The position numbers were made by a program, and so were the translations under genes. A DNA stretch of 64,000 nucleotides from CAVRAW01 sp963716135 (lineage in GTDB: Bacteria; Planctomycetota; Planctomycetia; Pirellulales; JADZDJ01), in NCBI GenBank assembly GCA_963716135.1, contig OY970289.1, forward strand, positions 2,480,001 through 2,544,000, in the 5' to 3' direction. The notes beneath the pieces were generated by a model. The model was not told the origin of the DNA and searched no databases. It worked only from the letters and a program-made list of their open reading frames with translations. Shown here in pieces: positions 46,663-58,100 of the stretch (position 1 is the first letter of the stretch; each line of letters starts with the position of its first letter).

Positions 46663-46674
46663 CGGAGGCCCAAC

Positions 46675-47262
46675 ATGATCAAAGGCAGCGAAGTCCGCAA
46701 AGCCGATCACCCGATCGACAAACTTTTTATCGACCGCTGGTCGCCGCGCGCAATGTCGGGCGAAGAAATCAGCCCACAGGATTTGATGGTTTTGTTCGAA
46801 GCGGCCCGCTGGGCGCCGTCGTCATACAACAACCAACCGTGGCGAATGCTCTATGCCCGCCGCAGCACCGAACACTGGCAAAAATTCCTCGACCTGCTGG
46901 TGGAAGGCAATAAAAGTTGGTGCAAAGACGCTGCTGCACTGGTGCTATTCATTTCAAAAGAAACATTCGACTACAACGGCAAGCCGAGCGTCACGCATTC
47001 GTTCGACTGCGGCGCCGCCTGGGAAAATCTGGCCCTGCAAGGCTGGCTGAAAGGCTACGTGGTGCACGGCATGCAAGGCTTCGATTACGAGAAAGCCCGC
47101 GCGACGCTAAATATCCCCGCCGGCTACCGCGTGGAAGCCATGATCGCGATCGGCAAGCCCGGCAAAAAAGAATCACTGCCCGAGGAGCAACAAAAACGCG
47201 AATCCCCCAGCGACCGCCGCCAAATATCCCAAACCATTTGCGAAGGGCCCTTTAGGCTTTAG
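46675..47262 (+). CDS. nitroreductase-family flavoprotein
   Basis: 195 residues, ATG with GGAGG 8 nt upstream. The FMN-binding signatures are RWSPRAMSGEEIS, ARWAPSSYNNQPWRMLYA and SFDCGAAWENLALQGWLKGY. MIAIGKPGKKESLPEE is a typical end for this clade. Family members reduce nitroaromatics, quinones or similar substrates with NAD(P)H. It is probably cotranscribed with the aldo/keto reductase, suggesting a detoxification role. Confidence 0.9.
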   Translation: MIKGSEVRKADHPIDKLFIDRWSPRAMSGEEISPQDLMVLFEAARWAPSSYNNQPWRMLYARRSTEHWQKFLDLLVEGNKSWCKDAAALVLFISKETFDYNGKPSVTHSFDCGAAWENLALQGWLKGYVVHGMQGFDYEKARATLNIPAGYRVEAMIAIGKPGKKESLPEEQQKRESPSDRRQISQTICEGPFRL

Positions 47263-47293
47263 GACACCACCCGCAATTCAGGAGATGCGCGAA

Positions 47294-47545
47294 ATGAAAC
47301 CGCAAGAATTGTTTGGAGTTGTTATTCGAACAATCGGCCTGTTGCTATCCCTCTCTTCGTTGTGGTTCTTTTTCATGGCGCTGCTAAGCGTGATTGGAGG
47401 AGGACCCGTCAGTCCGATTGGGTTGATCATTTATGGCATTCCCACTTTATTCGTCGGTGTTTGGTTTCTCGGTGGGGCGCCATTGATTGTGTCTCTCGCG
47501 TACCAACAAGAGCTCGAAAGAGAACAACGAGGGCCTGCAGTGTGA
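47294..47545 (+). CDS. small two-helix membrane protein of unknown function
   Basis: About 83 residues from ATG 47294 (AGGAG 8 nt upstream; ATG 47285 is too close to it). Two hydrophobic stretches, IGLLLSLSSLWFFFMALLSV and IIYGIPTLFVGVWFLGGAPL, flank a Gly-rich turn, and a charged C-terminal tail follows. It is not assigned to a family. It shares strand and short spacing with the nitroreductase gene. Confidence 0.7.
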   Translation: MKPQELFGVVIRTIGLLLSLSSLWFFFMALLSVIGGGPVSPIGLIIYGIPTLFVGVWFLGGAPLIVSLAYQQELEREQRGPAV

Positions 47546-47549
47546 TCGC

Positions 47550-47926
47550 TCACTTCGCATCCGCATCGTGCTGATGGAGGCCGAACAGTTGGCCGCCGGG
47601 GTCGCTGCAGAAAATCAGATAGCCGACGCCGGGGATCGTCATCTTGGGCTTTTCGATCTTGCCGCCGTGCGCGGTCACTTTGGCGGCGGCCTCGTCCACG
47701 TTGGAAACCGAGAGCGTGTTGATCGTGCGGGGCTTGTCGTCGGGCGATTTCATCATCCCGCCGTTGATGCCCGGCGTGCAATCGGGGCCGGTGGTCGCCA
47801 GCCAGTATTCGGGGCCGTCTCCATCGTCTTCGAACTTCTCGAACTTCCAGCCGAACACGTCGCTGAAGAACTTCATGTCGGCGCCGGATCGGCGGAATGA
47901 AACTCGAAATGAACGGGGCGGTTCAT
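47550..47926 (-). CDS. VOC-family (glyoxalase/bleomycin-resistance-like) protein, with an apparent frameshift near 47880
   Basis: ATG 47926 opens MNRPVHFEFHSADPAP, the standard start of small VOC proteins. The frame then stops, while the next frame continues KFFSDVFGWKFEKFEDDGD and goes on through GGMMKSPDDKPRT, VDEAAAKVTAHGGKI and GVGYLIFCSDPGGQLFGLHQ. One missing base at about 47877-47882 gives about 125 residues. VOC proteins bind a metal through paired beta-alpha-beta modules; the activity here is unknown. Confidence 0.85.
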
Positions 47927-47930
47927 TTTG

Positions 47931-48063
47931 ATTGTCCGTGGTCCGTGGTCAGTTGTCCGTTGTATGAAGGCGGCGCGAAAAGTACGTTGTCGCCGATTAG
48001 TGTAGCCCTTATAAACGACGTTGCCCACTAGCAACAACGGACCACGGACAACTGACAACGGAC
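47931..48063. repeat. inverted word-repeat element (TGTCCG type) between divergent genes
   Basis: The left arm (47931-47964) has TTGTCCGTGGTCCGTGGTCA and GTTGTCCGTTG. The right arm (48031-48063) has ACAACGGACCACGGACAACT and GACAACGGAC. The spacer is about 66 bp. The right arm runs into the pcp start codon. Confidence 0.75.
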
Positions 48064-48657
48064 ATGCCTCGTGTATTGCTGACCGCTTTCGAGCCATACG
48101 ATCGCTGGAAGGCGAATTCCAGTTGGTTGACGCTGGTGCAGTTGACGCACGATTTGCCGAAAGAACCACAGATCACAACGCGGCTTTATCCGGTCGATTT
48201 CGCCACGTTGCAGGCCCGCCTGGCCGAAGACCTCGCCGGCAATTTCGATTACGCGCTGCACTTGGGTCAAGCGCCGGGCAGCTCGCGGATTCAGTTGGAG
48301 GCGATCGGAGTGAACATCGGCGGCTCCAGCAGTCAATCGCCCGATCAATTTCGCACGCTGGTGGACGGCGGCCCAGTGGCGTATCGCACGTCGCTGCCGG
48401 TGGCCGATTGGGCCGTGAAATTGCGCCGCGCGAACATTCCGGCGCAAGTTTCGTTTCACGCTGGAACTTACCTGTGCAATGCGACCCTGTATCTGACGCA
48501 CTACTTGATCCAGCAAAGCAGCGTGAAAACGCAGGCGGCGTTTATCCATTTGCCGCTGGACATCTCGCAAGTCGTGAACGAGCCGCACGGCACCGCCTCG
48601 CTGCCGGTGCATGTTTCGGCGCAAGCAGTGCGGTTGATTTTGGAGGAGTTAAAATGA
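48064..48657 (+). CDS. pcp: pyroglutamyl-peptidase I (peptidase C15)
   Basis: 197 residues. It removes N-terminal pyroglutamate from peptides in the cytoplasm. VLLTAFEPYDRWKANSSW opens the family. LHLGQAPGSSRIQLEAIGVN holds the catalytic-Glu region. SFHAGTYLCNATLYLTHYLI holds the nucleophile Cys, and QAAFIHLPLD the His. It is monocistronic, converging on the ferritin-like gene across a strong hairpin. Confidence 0.88.
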   Translation: MPRVLLTAFEPYDRWKANSSWLTLVQLTHDLPKEPQITTRLYPVDFATLQARLAEDLAGNFDYALHLGQAPGSSRIQLEAIGVNIGGSSSQSPDQFRTLVDGGPVAYRTSLPVADWAVKLRRANIPAQVSFHAGTYLCNATLYLTHYLIQQSSVKTQAAFIHLPLDISQVVNEPHGTASLPVHVSAQAVRLILEELK

Positions 48658-48662
48658 GAGCG

Positions 48663-48745
48663 GGGTGGCCGGGGCTGGAGGCGCAGCCGAAGCCCCGGTG
48701 ATATCGCAACCGGGGCTTCCCTTCGGTCCAGCCCCGGCCACCCTT
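48663..48745. terminator. long bipartite hairpin, probable bidirectional terminator
   Basis: The outer stem GGGTGGCCGGGGCTGGA pairs with TCCAGCCCCGGCCACCC. The inner stem GAAGCCCCGG pairs with CCGGGGCTTC. A CCCTTT/AAAGGG edge adjoins. It lies exactly between convergent pcp and the ferritin-like gene. Confidence 0.7.
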
Positions 48746-48747
48746 TC

Positions 48748-49203
48748 TCACGACTTCTTGTATTCCTTCAAGAAGCCTTTGAACAGCACCAGGTGTTCTT
48801 CCTCATCGCCCAACAGCGTGATGCACATATCTTGCGTCACGTAATCTTCGCCGTCGGTGGCCTTGATGATTTTCTTATATTGCCGACAAGCCGCTTCCTC
48901 GGCTTCGATCACGGCCTCGATCACGCCGATCACGTCGGTGGTGTCGGCAACGGGCTGCTTCTGATTGCCGAATTTCACGCCGGTCGAACCGGGCGTTAAC
49001 CCGCCCAGCTGCTTGATGCGATGCGCCAATTGCGTGGCGTGGCCGAGTTCAGCGGTGATATCGGCGGCCAGCGATTTCTTGATTTCCTCGGCTCGCACGC
49101 CGTCGAGGTTCGTACTATGCGCCAGATAGCTCAGCACGGTTTCCAGTTCCATCGAGTATGCAGTTAGCAACAGCTCGATCACTTCCGCTTTAGAAGCAGC
49201 CAT
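48748..49203 (-). CDS. ferritin-like di-iron protein (bacterioferritin/Dps-like)
   Basis: 151 residues, predicted four-helix bundle. LLLTAYSMELETVLSYLAHS, ADITAELGHATQLAHRIKQL, EAVIEAEEAACRQYKKIIKA and TLLGDEEEHLVLFKGFLKEY supply the E...ExxH type ligands of a di-iron site on helices 1, 2, 3 and 4. The size and motif order fit the ferritin-like/bacterioferritin group. It probably stores or detoxifies iron. ATG at 49203 has GGAGACG upstream. Confidence 0.85.
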   Translation of the reverse strand: MAASKAEVIELLLTAYSMELETVLSYLAHSTNLDGVRAEEIKKSLAADITAELGHATQLAHRIKQLGGLTPGSTGVKFGNQKQPVADTTDVIGVIEAVIEAEEAACRQYKKIIKATDGEDYVTQDMCITLLGDEEEHLVLFKGFLKEYKKS

Positions 49204-49239
49204 GTTTCGTCTCCGTTTTTCAATTGTGACGGTAGTCGG

Positions 49240-50241
49240 TTAGGGTGATTTCGCAGCGCGACCAGCAAGTTTTTCCTGGGCCGCCAATGCATTCTCTCGC
49301 ACTTCGGGCAGTTTTGATTTGGTAAGTTCCGCGATGCCTTCCTTGGCCCGAGTAAGATCGATTGTCGGATTCATGTCGGCCAGGCGGACGATACCGCGCA
49401 GGCCGTTGATATTCACCAACACTTGCTTGAACTGCCTCGCATCCGGCCGTTCGTCTTGCATGGCGGCCGATTGATCGGGCTGGAGCATTTCCAACAACAC
49501 CGGCAATGCTTCCGCTTTTCCGTGGCTGGCCAGTGCGGTAGCCGCATTGAAGCGCGCGTCGGGGTGCGAATCGTTCAACATCTCCACAAGCCGCGCCACT
49601 GCTTGCGGATCGTCGACGACGCCCAGGGTGTAGGCAGCTTCCGCCCGCAGCTTGGGATTTTCCGATTTCGATGCTTCGATCAGTGTGGGAATTAACTGCG
49701 GATCATGCAATGGCTGGCCTTCCTTCTCCAAGTTGGCGGCCAGCGAGCCGATGCCTTGCACGGCGGCGCGGCGCACGTCGATTTCCGCATCGCCGCGTTG
49801 GGTGCTTGCCGCTTTCAAAAGCACCGGCAAACCGGTATCGACCTGGAATTCTCCCAAGGCGCGGCACAGATAAATCCGCATATTGATCGGGCCTTCCTCC
49901 ATGCTGGCGCCGCGGATTTCGTCGTCCAATATCTGCGACAGTTCCGCGGCCAGTGAAACATCATTTTTGATTGCCTCTCCGGCTTCGCCATGCAGGGCTC
50001 CGGCCAGATTCACCGCCGCCTGCCAGCGTGTTTCGCTGTTGCCGCGCAGTTGCTTCACGTATTGCCGCGGATCGTTGCCCATTTGTGCCAGCCAATGGAA
50101 CAACAGCCAGACGACGACAATAATGGCGACGATGACGCCGGGAATCAGAAACAACTGCACCAGGAAGCCGGCGCTGGGGGGCTCGATCGGCGGCAAAGCG
50201 TCGTCGGGCGAAAACGATTTAGGCGAACCGGGTTGCGACAT
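49240..50241 (-). CDS. membrane-anchored HEAT-repeat protein
   Basis: 333 residues. One N-terminal transmembrane helix (FLVQLFLIPGVIVAIIVVVW, about 27-46) is followed by a soluble alpha-solenoid of HEAT/PBS-lyase-like repeats, such as VRRAAVQGIGSLAANLEKEG, LRAEAAYTLGVVDDPQAVAR and DARFNAATALASHGKAEALP. It probably serves as a protein-interaction scaffold at the membrane. No enzymatic motif is seen. The gene ends 36 bp before the ferritin-like start. Confidence 0.8.
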   Translation of the reverse strand: MSQPGSPKSFSPDDALPPIEPPSAGFLVQLFLIPGVIVAIIVVVWLLFHWLAQMGNDPRQYVKQLRGNSETRWQAAVNLAGALHGEAGEAIKNDVSLAAELSQILDDEIRGASMEEGPINMRIYLCRALGEFQVDTGLPVLLKAASTQRGDAEIDVRRAAVQGIGSLAANLEKEGQPLHDPQLIPTLIEASKSENPKLRAEAAYTLGVVDDPQAVARLVEMLNDSHPDARFNAATALASHGKAEALPVLLEMLQPDQSAAMQDERPDARQFKQVLVNINGLRGIVRLADMNPTIDLTRAKEGIAELTKSKLPEVRENALAAQEKLAGRAAKSP

Positions 50242-50289
50242 GGCACCTAAAGTCTAGGAAGTGCTAGATTGTCGTCAACCCGGGAGGAA

Positions 50290-50373
50290 GTCTCGCGCAG
50301 AGACGCAGAGTCGCGGAGAGATCAGAAAATCAAATTATTAATCTCGGCATCCTCTGCGCCTCTGCGCGAGAAA
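50290..50373. repeat. inverted word-repeat element (CGCAGAG type) between divergent genes
   Basis: The left arm (50290-50326) has CTCGCGCAGAGACGCAGAGT and CGCGGAGAGA. The right arm (50347-50373) has CCTCTGCGCCTCTGCGCGAG. The loop is AT-rich (AAATTATTAATC), 8 bp before the lipoate-ligase-like start. Confidence 0.7.
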
Positions 50374-50380
50374 TTATCTG

Positions 50381-51099
50381 ATGAAACTGCTCGATCTAAC
50401 ACTCGGGACTCCCGCTGAAAATTTGGCGCTGGACGAAGCGCTATTGGAAGAAGCGGAGCAGGGGGGCAGGCCGCGCGAAGTGCTAAGGTTGTGGGAATCG
50501 CCGCGAACGATGGTCGTTGTCGGCAGTTCGACGCACGTGGCCAATGAAGTCGATGTCGCTGCATGCCGGCAGCAGCAGGTGCCGATCTTGCGGCGGCCCA
50601 GCGGCGGCGCACCGATTGTCGCGGGGCCAGGATGCCTGATGTACGCCGTGGTGCTTAGTTTTCAATTGCGTCCCGAACTGCGCTTGATCGATCGGGCCCA
50701 TCGCTTCGTGCTCGACACTATCGCGGCATCGTTGCGAAAGCTTGTTCCTGATGTGAAGTGCGCCGGCATTAGCGATTTGGTGCTTGGCGCGGCAAATTTT
50801 CGGGCAACAGCATGCGATTCAAGCGCGAGCATTTTTTGTATCACGGTACGCTGCTGTACCAATTTCCGTTGGAACAAATCGAAGCGCTGTTGAAGATGCC
50901 GGCGCGGCAACCGAACTATCGGCAAAAACGCTCGCACAGCGAGTTCTTGATGAACGTGCCGCTCGAAGCGGATCAGTTGCGGCAAACGCTTACATCGGCG
51001 TTTGAAGCCAATGAACCGACGAAAGATTGGCCGCGTAATCTCACCAAGAAGTTAGTCGCGGACAAATACAGTCGTGCCGATTGGAACGAAAGATTGTGA
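50381..51099 (+). CDS. lipoate-protein ligase A / octanoyltransferase (LipM) family protein, with an apparent frameshift near 50790
   Basis: The first frame begins MKLLDLTLGTPAENLALDEA and keeps LRLWESPRTMVVVGSSTHVA, the lipoyl/biotinyl ligase loop VPILRRPSGGAPIVAGPGCL and GISDLVLG. The next frame continues KFSGNSMRFKREHFLYHGTL (the conserved G.K.SG..Q...R...HG region) and ends about 100 residues later. One base missing at about 50786-50800 joins the two, giving about 239 residues. The fold transfers octanoate or lipoate to lipoyl domains. The usual catalytic-Lys motif DLVLGxRKFSG is recreated by the repair. Confidence 0.82.
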
Positions 51100-51209
51100 G
51101 AAAACCGCAGCAATTCGCTGCCCAGTTTTCCCAACTTAACGCGGAAATGCCGCTCGTTTCGGCACGCAAATTGGCCTAGAAAATCAGTCTTTTAGGCGCG
51201 CTAACCCGG
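51100..51209. other. start of the gene-free stretch before 16S rRNA
   Basis: The gap 51100-51585 holds no protein gene. It contains the rRNA promoter at 51210-51237 and then an untranslated precursor leader of about 340 nt, with a GCTTCGGCCGAAGC hairpin near 51556. Confidence 0.6.
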
Positions 51210-51237
51210 TTGACACTCCGCGCCAATCGGATAGAAT
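51210..51237 (+). promoter_or_regulatory. 16S rRNA promoter
   Basis: TTGACA (51210-51215), a 16-bp spacer and TAGAAT (51232-51237). This near-consensus sigma-70 promoter would start transcription near 51244, giving a precursor leader of about 340 nt. Confidence 0.7.
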
Positions 51238-51585
51238 CACGAAGCCCTGGAACGAGCTACGGTTCGTGTCCGAACGGAGAGTGGATGCAGGGCGTTTACA
51301 AGCCGGCCAACTTATTTCGCTGGCGCCGTCGCTGGTTTCTACTGGCGCGGGATTGATCTTTGACAATTCGGTAGTTGATCTTTTTGAGTAAAGCCAGCAC
51401 AAGTTTGTGACCGGCGGCTGAAGGTCTGTGTTTAATGGTCGGAGTACCGACTTCGAGAAATCGAAGAGATGGGCTCAGACTGAGAATCAGATGATCAGGC
51501 GCCAAAACATGATCGAACCGGTTCGGTTCCAATGGCTATTAACCCGGTTGCAGAAGCTTCGGCCGAAGCAATCGGTAAAGCAGCA

Positions 51586-53113
<1,528 letters not shown>

Positions 53114-53119
53114 TTATCC

Positions 53120-53150
53120 GACTCAATGGAATTCACACTCCAATTGAGTC
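53120..53150. other. hairpin just downstream of 16S rRNA
   Basis: GACTCAATGGA pairs with TCCAATTGAGTC across an ATTCACAC loop. It may be a processing signal of the solitary 16S transcript. Confidence 0.45.
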
Positions 53151-53278
53151 AACCATGGAGACAGACTTGGGTTGGAAAAAAGATCAGCTTCGATTCGCTG
53201 AGTGTCGAACTCAACGACGCAAAGCGGTTTCGGCTCACGCCGGAAAATCGAAACGAACTACCGAGTTGAAATTGATAG

Positions 53279-53315
53279 AGACGCGCCGGCCTTGCCAGAC
53301 CGGCGCGTCTTTTTG
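53279..53315 (+). terminator. Rho-independent terminator of the 16S transcription unit
   Basis: AGACGCGCCGG, loop CCTTGCCAGA, CCGGCGCGTCT and then TTTTT. It lies about 175 nt after the mature 16S end and confirms that transcription stops without reaching a 23S gene. The following 53316-53584 holds no supported gene. Confidence 0.85.
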
Positions 53316-53584
53316 TGCGCTGGACTTTCTCAATCTAGAAAGTCTGTCATTCCCTTCTTTTTTCAAATTCCGCGCCGCAATTTGTACGTTTTTACTTTTC
53401 CCCAGCCAATGGCGCCTGCGCAGCATCATCCTTTACTTTGCGAAGACTCTTCATCGCTTGCGATGTTCTTTCGCCCGGAGCCCCCAAGGCTGGCGCTGGA
53501 AAATCATCCGTTCGCGGAAACAGCCCAGGATAATCGACGCAGCTACCCCCGATTTTTTTGCGCAAGCAAATTGCAACCGGCGAT

Positions 53585-54792
53585 TCACGTTTCGCCGGCG
53601 CTCAGCCGCACGCGCAGCGGCACGTCGTGGCCCTCGCGGCGCACGGTTATCGTCACTTCCTCGCCAGGGTGGAAGGCGTCGATCGCCGACAGAAAATCGT
53701 CGGCCGTCAGCGTGGGCTGGCCGTTGACGGCAATGATTAAATCCGCCGCGCTGCGATCGATCGATTGCGTCTCGTAGGTAAACGGTCCCTGGCGTTTGCG
53801 CTCTTTCACCACTTTGAAACCTCGCATGCCCGCTTGTTCGGCCGGGCCGCCGGAGATCAATGTCGCAACGAGCAATCCTTTCTCCGTTTCGTAGACGCGG
53901 GAGATGCCGGTTTCGGGCCGTACGACGTGACCGGTGGCAATTAGCTCCGGCACCACGCGGGTAATAGCGCTGGCGGGGATCGCAAATCCGACGCCGGCAT
54001 TCTGCCCGGTTTTGCTGGCGATCGCCGTGTTCATGCCGATCACTCGGCCGTGTGTATCCAACAGCGGCCCTCCGGAGTTTCCTGGATTGATCGCCGCGTC
54101 GATTTGAATAATCGATTTAATGGTGCGATTACTGCGCGACGGCAGCGATCGATTCAAGCTCGAGACAATTCCGGTGGTCAGCGTGCGCTCCAAACCAAAC
54201 GGATTTCCCAAGGCGTACACTTTCTGCCCCACTTTAAGTCGCGTGGAATCGCCGAAGTGAACGGGGAAGAGCGAATCTTTCGGGGCGTCAATTTTCAAAA
54301 CGCATACGTCGGTCGAAGGATCGCGCCCGACGACCTTTGCATCGTAGCTGTGCCCATCGAACAGCGTGGCCTGCACTTCGCGCGCCCCTCGACGACGTGG
54401 TAATTCGTCAGAACGTGCCCCTGCTTATCGAGCACCGAGCCGGAACCGCTCCCTTCCTGGATCACGTCGATCAAAAACAGCGTGGGGGTTTCGACCTTCG
54501 TGTTGATGTTTACCACGCTGCGGTTGCACGCCTCGTACACCGCCACGTTCACTCGCTCTTCGGGAGTCAATTCCTCGGCCGAGTCGACAAGCTGCGAAGG
54601 GGCAATCGGCAGCGGCTGCCGGCCGGAGATGGCAGGATGCACTGGCTCGGCCAGCCGAAAGGTCGAGTCGTCCGGACCGGGATTGGTGTATCGCTGCTGG
54701 GCCTGTGCCACCGGGCGACCGACGCACAGCAGGATAAGCCCCGCCATGGCCGCCCAGTTGAACGAAATTCTTGCGCGGTCAAGACTTTGCAT
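53585..54792 (-). CDS. HtrA/DegP-family serine protease with one PDZ domain, with an apparent frameshift at 54385-54388
   Basis: ATG 54792 starts a protein with a signal-like hydrophobic segment (AAMAGLILLCVGRPVAQAQQ). The trypsin-like domain has the catalytic His in HVLTNYHVVEG, Asp in DPSTDVCVLKID and Ser in DAAINPGNSGGPLLDTHG. A single PDZ domain (ETGISRVYETEKGLLV to the end) regulates it. The N-terminal frame derails after HVVEG at a run of four C on the plus strand. A fifth base restores GAREVQATLFDG, giving about 402 residues. It is a periplasmic quality-control protease or chaperone, DegS/DegQ-sized. Confidence 0.88.
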
Positions 54793-55175
54793 GAGCAACG
54801 CCGTGGCTCGGGGTACAACTTACGCCGCGAACGATAAACGATTATCAGCCACCGGTGGATAGCAAAGTCAAGTGCCGCCAACCCGTCAAAAAACCTCAAA
54901 AATCAGCCGAAAAGTAAGGCGTCGGACCAGTTCGCATAAGCGGCTCATAACCGGCCAGAATACGCGAAAAATGGGCTATTTACGTAGCATGTGCCCTGGG
55001 CTGCGAATACAATAGGTTGATAGTGATGCGAACCCAGGACTATTCCTGTTCGCTGAATCCCTGTTTTAACAAAGCGTTATCCGAGCAGCCCTTAAAGGCG
55101 TGCTCCCGCCCTACGTTGCGCCGGAACACGACGCGGGAAGCCCGCCCCTGACTCTTCGTGGTTGGAGCAATCTCC
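54793..55175. other. divergent intergenic region
   Basis: No gene is supported between the htrA-like gene and the large VWA gene. An AT-rich palindromic patch (CGATAAACGATTATC) lies near 54830 in the presumed htrA promoter region. Confidence 0.4.
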
Positions 55176-58100
55176 ATGTCGCGCACCTCTGGCAGTTGTT
55201 TTTGGCTGGCGCTGGCACTCGTCGTGGCCGCGCCCAAGTTCATCGCAGCCGCTGCGCCTGAAAAAGCAAACTCCCCGACCGCTCACTTCGATGCGTATGC
55301 CAAGCCCGATGGCGCAACCTACTTCGCGCTCAGCTTGATGCCGCAGACCGCGCTGCCGGCCGCCGAATCCAGCGACGTCGTCGTGCTGTTCGACACTTCG
55401 GCCAGCGAAGTCGGGCTGTATCGTGATAAAGGGATGGAGGTTTTGCATGGCCTGTTGGCCACGCTCGGCGAAAAAGATCACGTCAAGCTGATGGCCGTCG
55501 ATCTCAAGGCGGTGCCCATGACGCAAAGCTTCGTGGCTCCGCACGGCGCCGAAATGACCGCCGCCATCGAACAACTCAAGCACCGCACGCCGCTGGGCGC
55601 GACCGACATGGAAGCGGCAATGAAGGCCGTGCTCGACAGCTACAAGGGCGCCTCAGCCGCGCCGCGGGCTGTCGTTTACATCGGCAACGGCCGCAGCAGC
55701 GCCAACGCAACTGCGCCCGATATGCCCAAGCTCATCGATCGGCTGGCCGGTCAACATATTTCCGTCAGCAGCTTTGCTGTCGGCGCAAGCCAGAACGTCG
55801 CCAACCTGGCGGCGCTGGCGAATCAAACCGGCGGCGTCGTGGCGCTGGATGGCGAGAAGGTCGCCGGCCGCGAACTGGGCGCCCAACTTAGCCGCGCCCT
55901 GCACGAATCGATTATCTGGCCGGTGGATCGCAAATTGCCGGCTTCCTTGGCCGAGGTCTATCCCGCAAAAACCCCGCCGCTTCGCGCCGACCGCGACATT
56001 GTGCTCGTGGGCAAAGGCAGCGCGGATCAGCAATTTGAAGTGAACATCAAAGGCGAAGTCGCCGGCAAGCCGGTCGATCTGCACTGGATGGTCCAACCGA
56101 ATAAGGCCGACGACGACAACGCCTATCTTGCGCAACTCGTCGACGGCGCGAAAGCCGACGGCGGCTACAGCCTGCCGACGCTCGGCTCCGAAGGGCTGTG
56201 GGAAGCGCGCCGCGTGATTAATGTCGGCGCCCAGAACTTGGCGAAGCTCGGCCGCCAGGCCGCCTCGTCGGGCAACGTGTCGCAAGCAAAACAGTTTGTC
56301 GAAGCTGCGGTGCGCATGGATCCGAACAATCCCAACGCCTTGGTGCTGAAGCACGCGATCGACAATGGCAAAGTGGTTGCTGCCGCGGCGGAAATCCCGC
56401 CGCCGCCGGAGCCTGCCGATAGCGCACCCCAGCCCGGCGATTTGTTAAGTTCCACGGAAGAGATGCAGCGCGTGATCCAGCAAAAGGTGATCACCGACGC
56501 CAATGTGGAAATGAATCGCGCCCGCGACCACATGGCCATCGATCCGGCCGGTGTGCAACAAGATATGAAACTTTTGCTGGAGCGCGTGCTGCAGGTGCCG
56601 GAATTGACCAGCGACCAGCGGATCAGTCTTCGCAGCCAGCTAACTGCCTTGATCGAACAAGCCGCTCGCCGTCGTCAGGAAAAGGAAGTGGCTGACGTCG
56701 AGCGCGAGCAAAACATGGCGATGGCTCGCGAACGCCAACGCCTGCTGGACAACCTGACCCGTAAAGACATGCAAGTCAAAGGACTAATCGATCGGTTCGA
56801 CGCGCTCATGGAGCAGGGCTATCTGCATTTCGACTCGTTCACCAATCAGTACTACATGGACGCCAAGACCAAAGCCGCCGACGAAGCCGCCCGTGTGCTG
56901 TCCGATCCGTACGGCCGACAGTCTGCTATCGCCGTTTCCGCGCCGTTGTTTGCCGATCTGGCAGGCAACACCTCGAATTACCTCGCGATCCGCGAAGCCA
57001 AGCAGCGAAATTGGCTGGACCAGATGCATTTGGTCGACGTTGCCGCCATTCCCACCCCCGACGACCCGCCGATCGTTTATCCTCCGGCTGACTTCTGGCG
57101 GCAACTTACAGAACGGCGCAAGAAATACAAATCGGTCGATCTGTCGAACACCAGTCCCGTGGAGCAACGCATCCTGAGCTCGCTGGATGAAAAGACGGAA
57201 CTTGACTTTGCGGAAACGCCGCTCAAAGACGTAATGGATTACATCAAGGAACGACATCACATCGAAGTGCAGTTCGACCAGAACGCGCTAAAAAATGCTA
57301 ATCCTCCGATTGACCCCAGCCAAACGCTGATCAGCCGCAGCCTCAAGGGCGTGACGCTGCGCTCGGCATTGAAGCTCATCCTGTCCGAATACAATCTCAC
57401 CTATGTCATCAAAGACGAAGTGTTGATGATCACCTCCAAGGACGAGGCCGATAAGGTGTTGGTCACCAAGGTGTATCCTGTCGGCGATCTGGTCATGCCC
57501 ATCGACGTGTTGGGTAACGGCGGCAGCAACGGTGGCGCATCCAGCGGCGGCTTCGGCGGTGGTAGTGGCGGCGGGCTGGGAGGCGGCGGCGGCATCGGCG
57601 GCGGTGGCGGCGGCTTCGGCGGCGGCGGTGGTGGCGGCGGCGGCATCTTCGATGTTCCCGACGATCTCAACGTCGTCGTGCCTTCGTCCAACGACGGCGG
57701 CGCATTGGACGTGCCCGACGATCTGAAACTCTCCGGCGCAAAAGCGGCCAAGACTCAGGCGGCATCGCAAACCTCGTCTGCCGCAGCGACGCCCAAGTCC
57801 ATATCCGCGCCGGCCGTGGCCGGTTCGACAAAACCCGCCGCGGACGCCAAGCCTGATGAACTCGCGGCCGAAAGCCACGAAACCATCGTCGTCAATACCG
57901 ACGTCGACCCCGACAAGTTCTGGAACGATTATTTCACCTCGTTGCCGGAACCGGACGAAAATCATGCGGCCGAAATTGCCGCGAAACGCGACGCCGCCAT
58001 CCGCGATGTTGCCAAGGAATTGATGGATCAACAAAAATTCGATCACGTCGCGGCGCTGATCAACGCCGCGCTGCGCAACGGCTATGCCCGCCCCTGGATG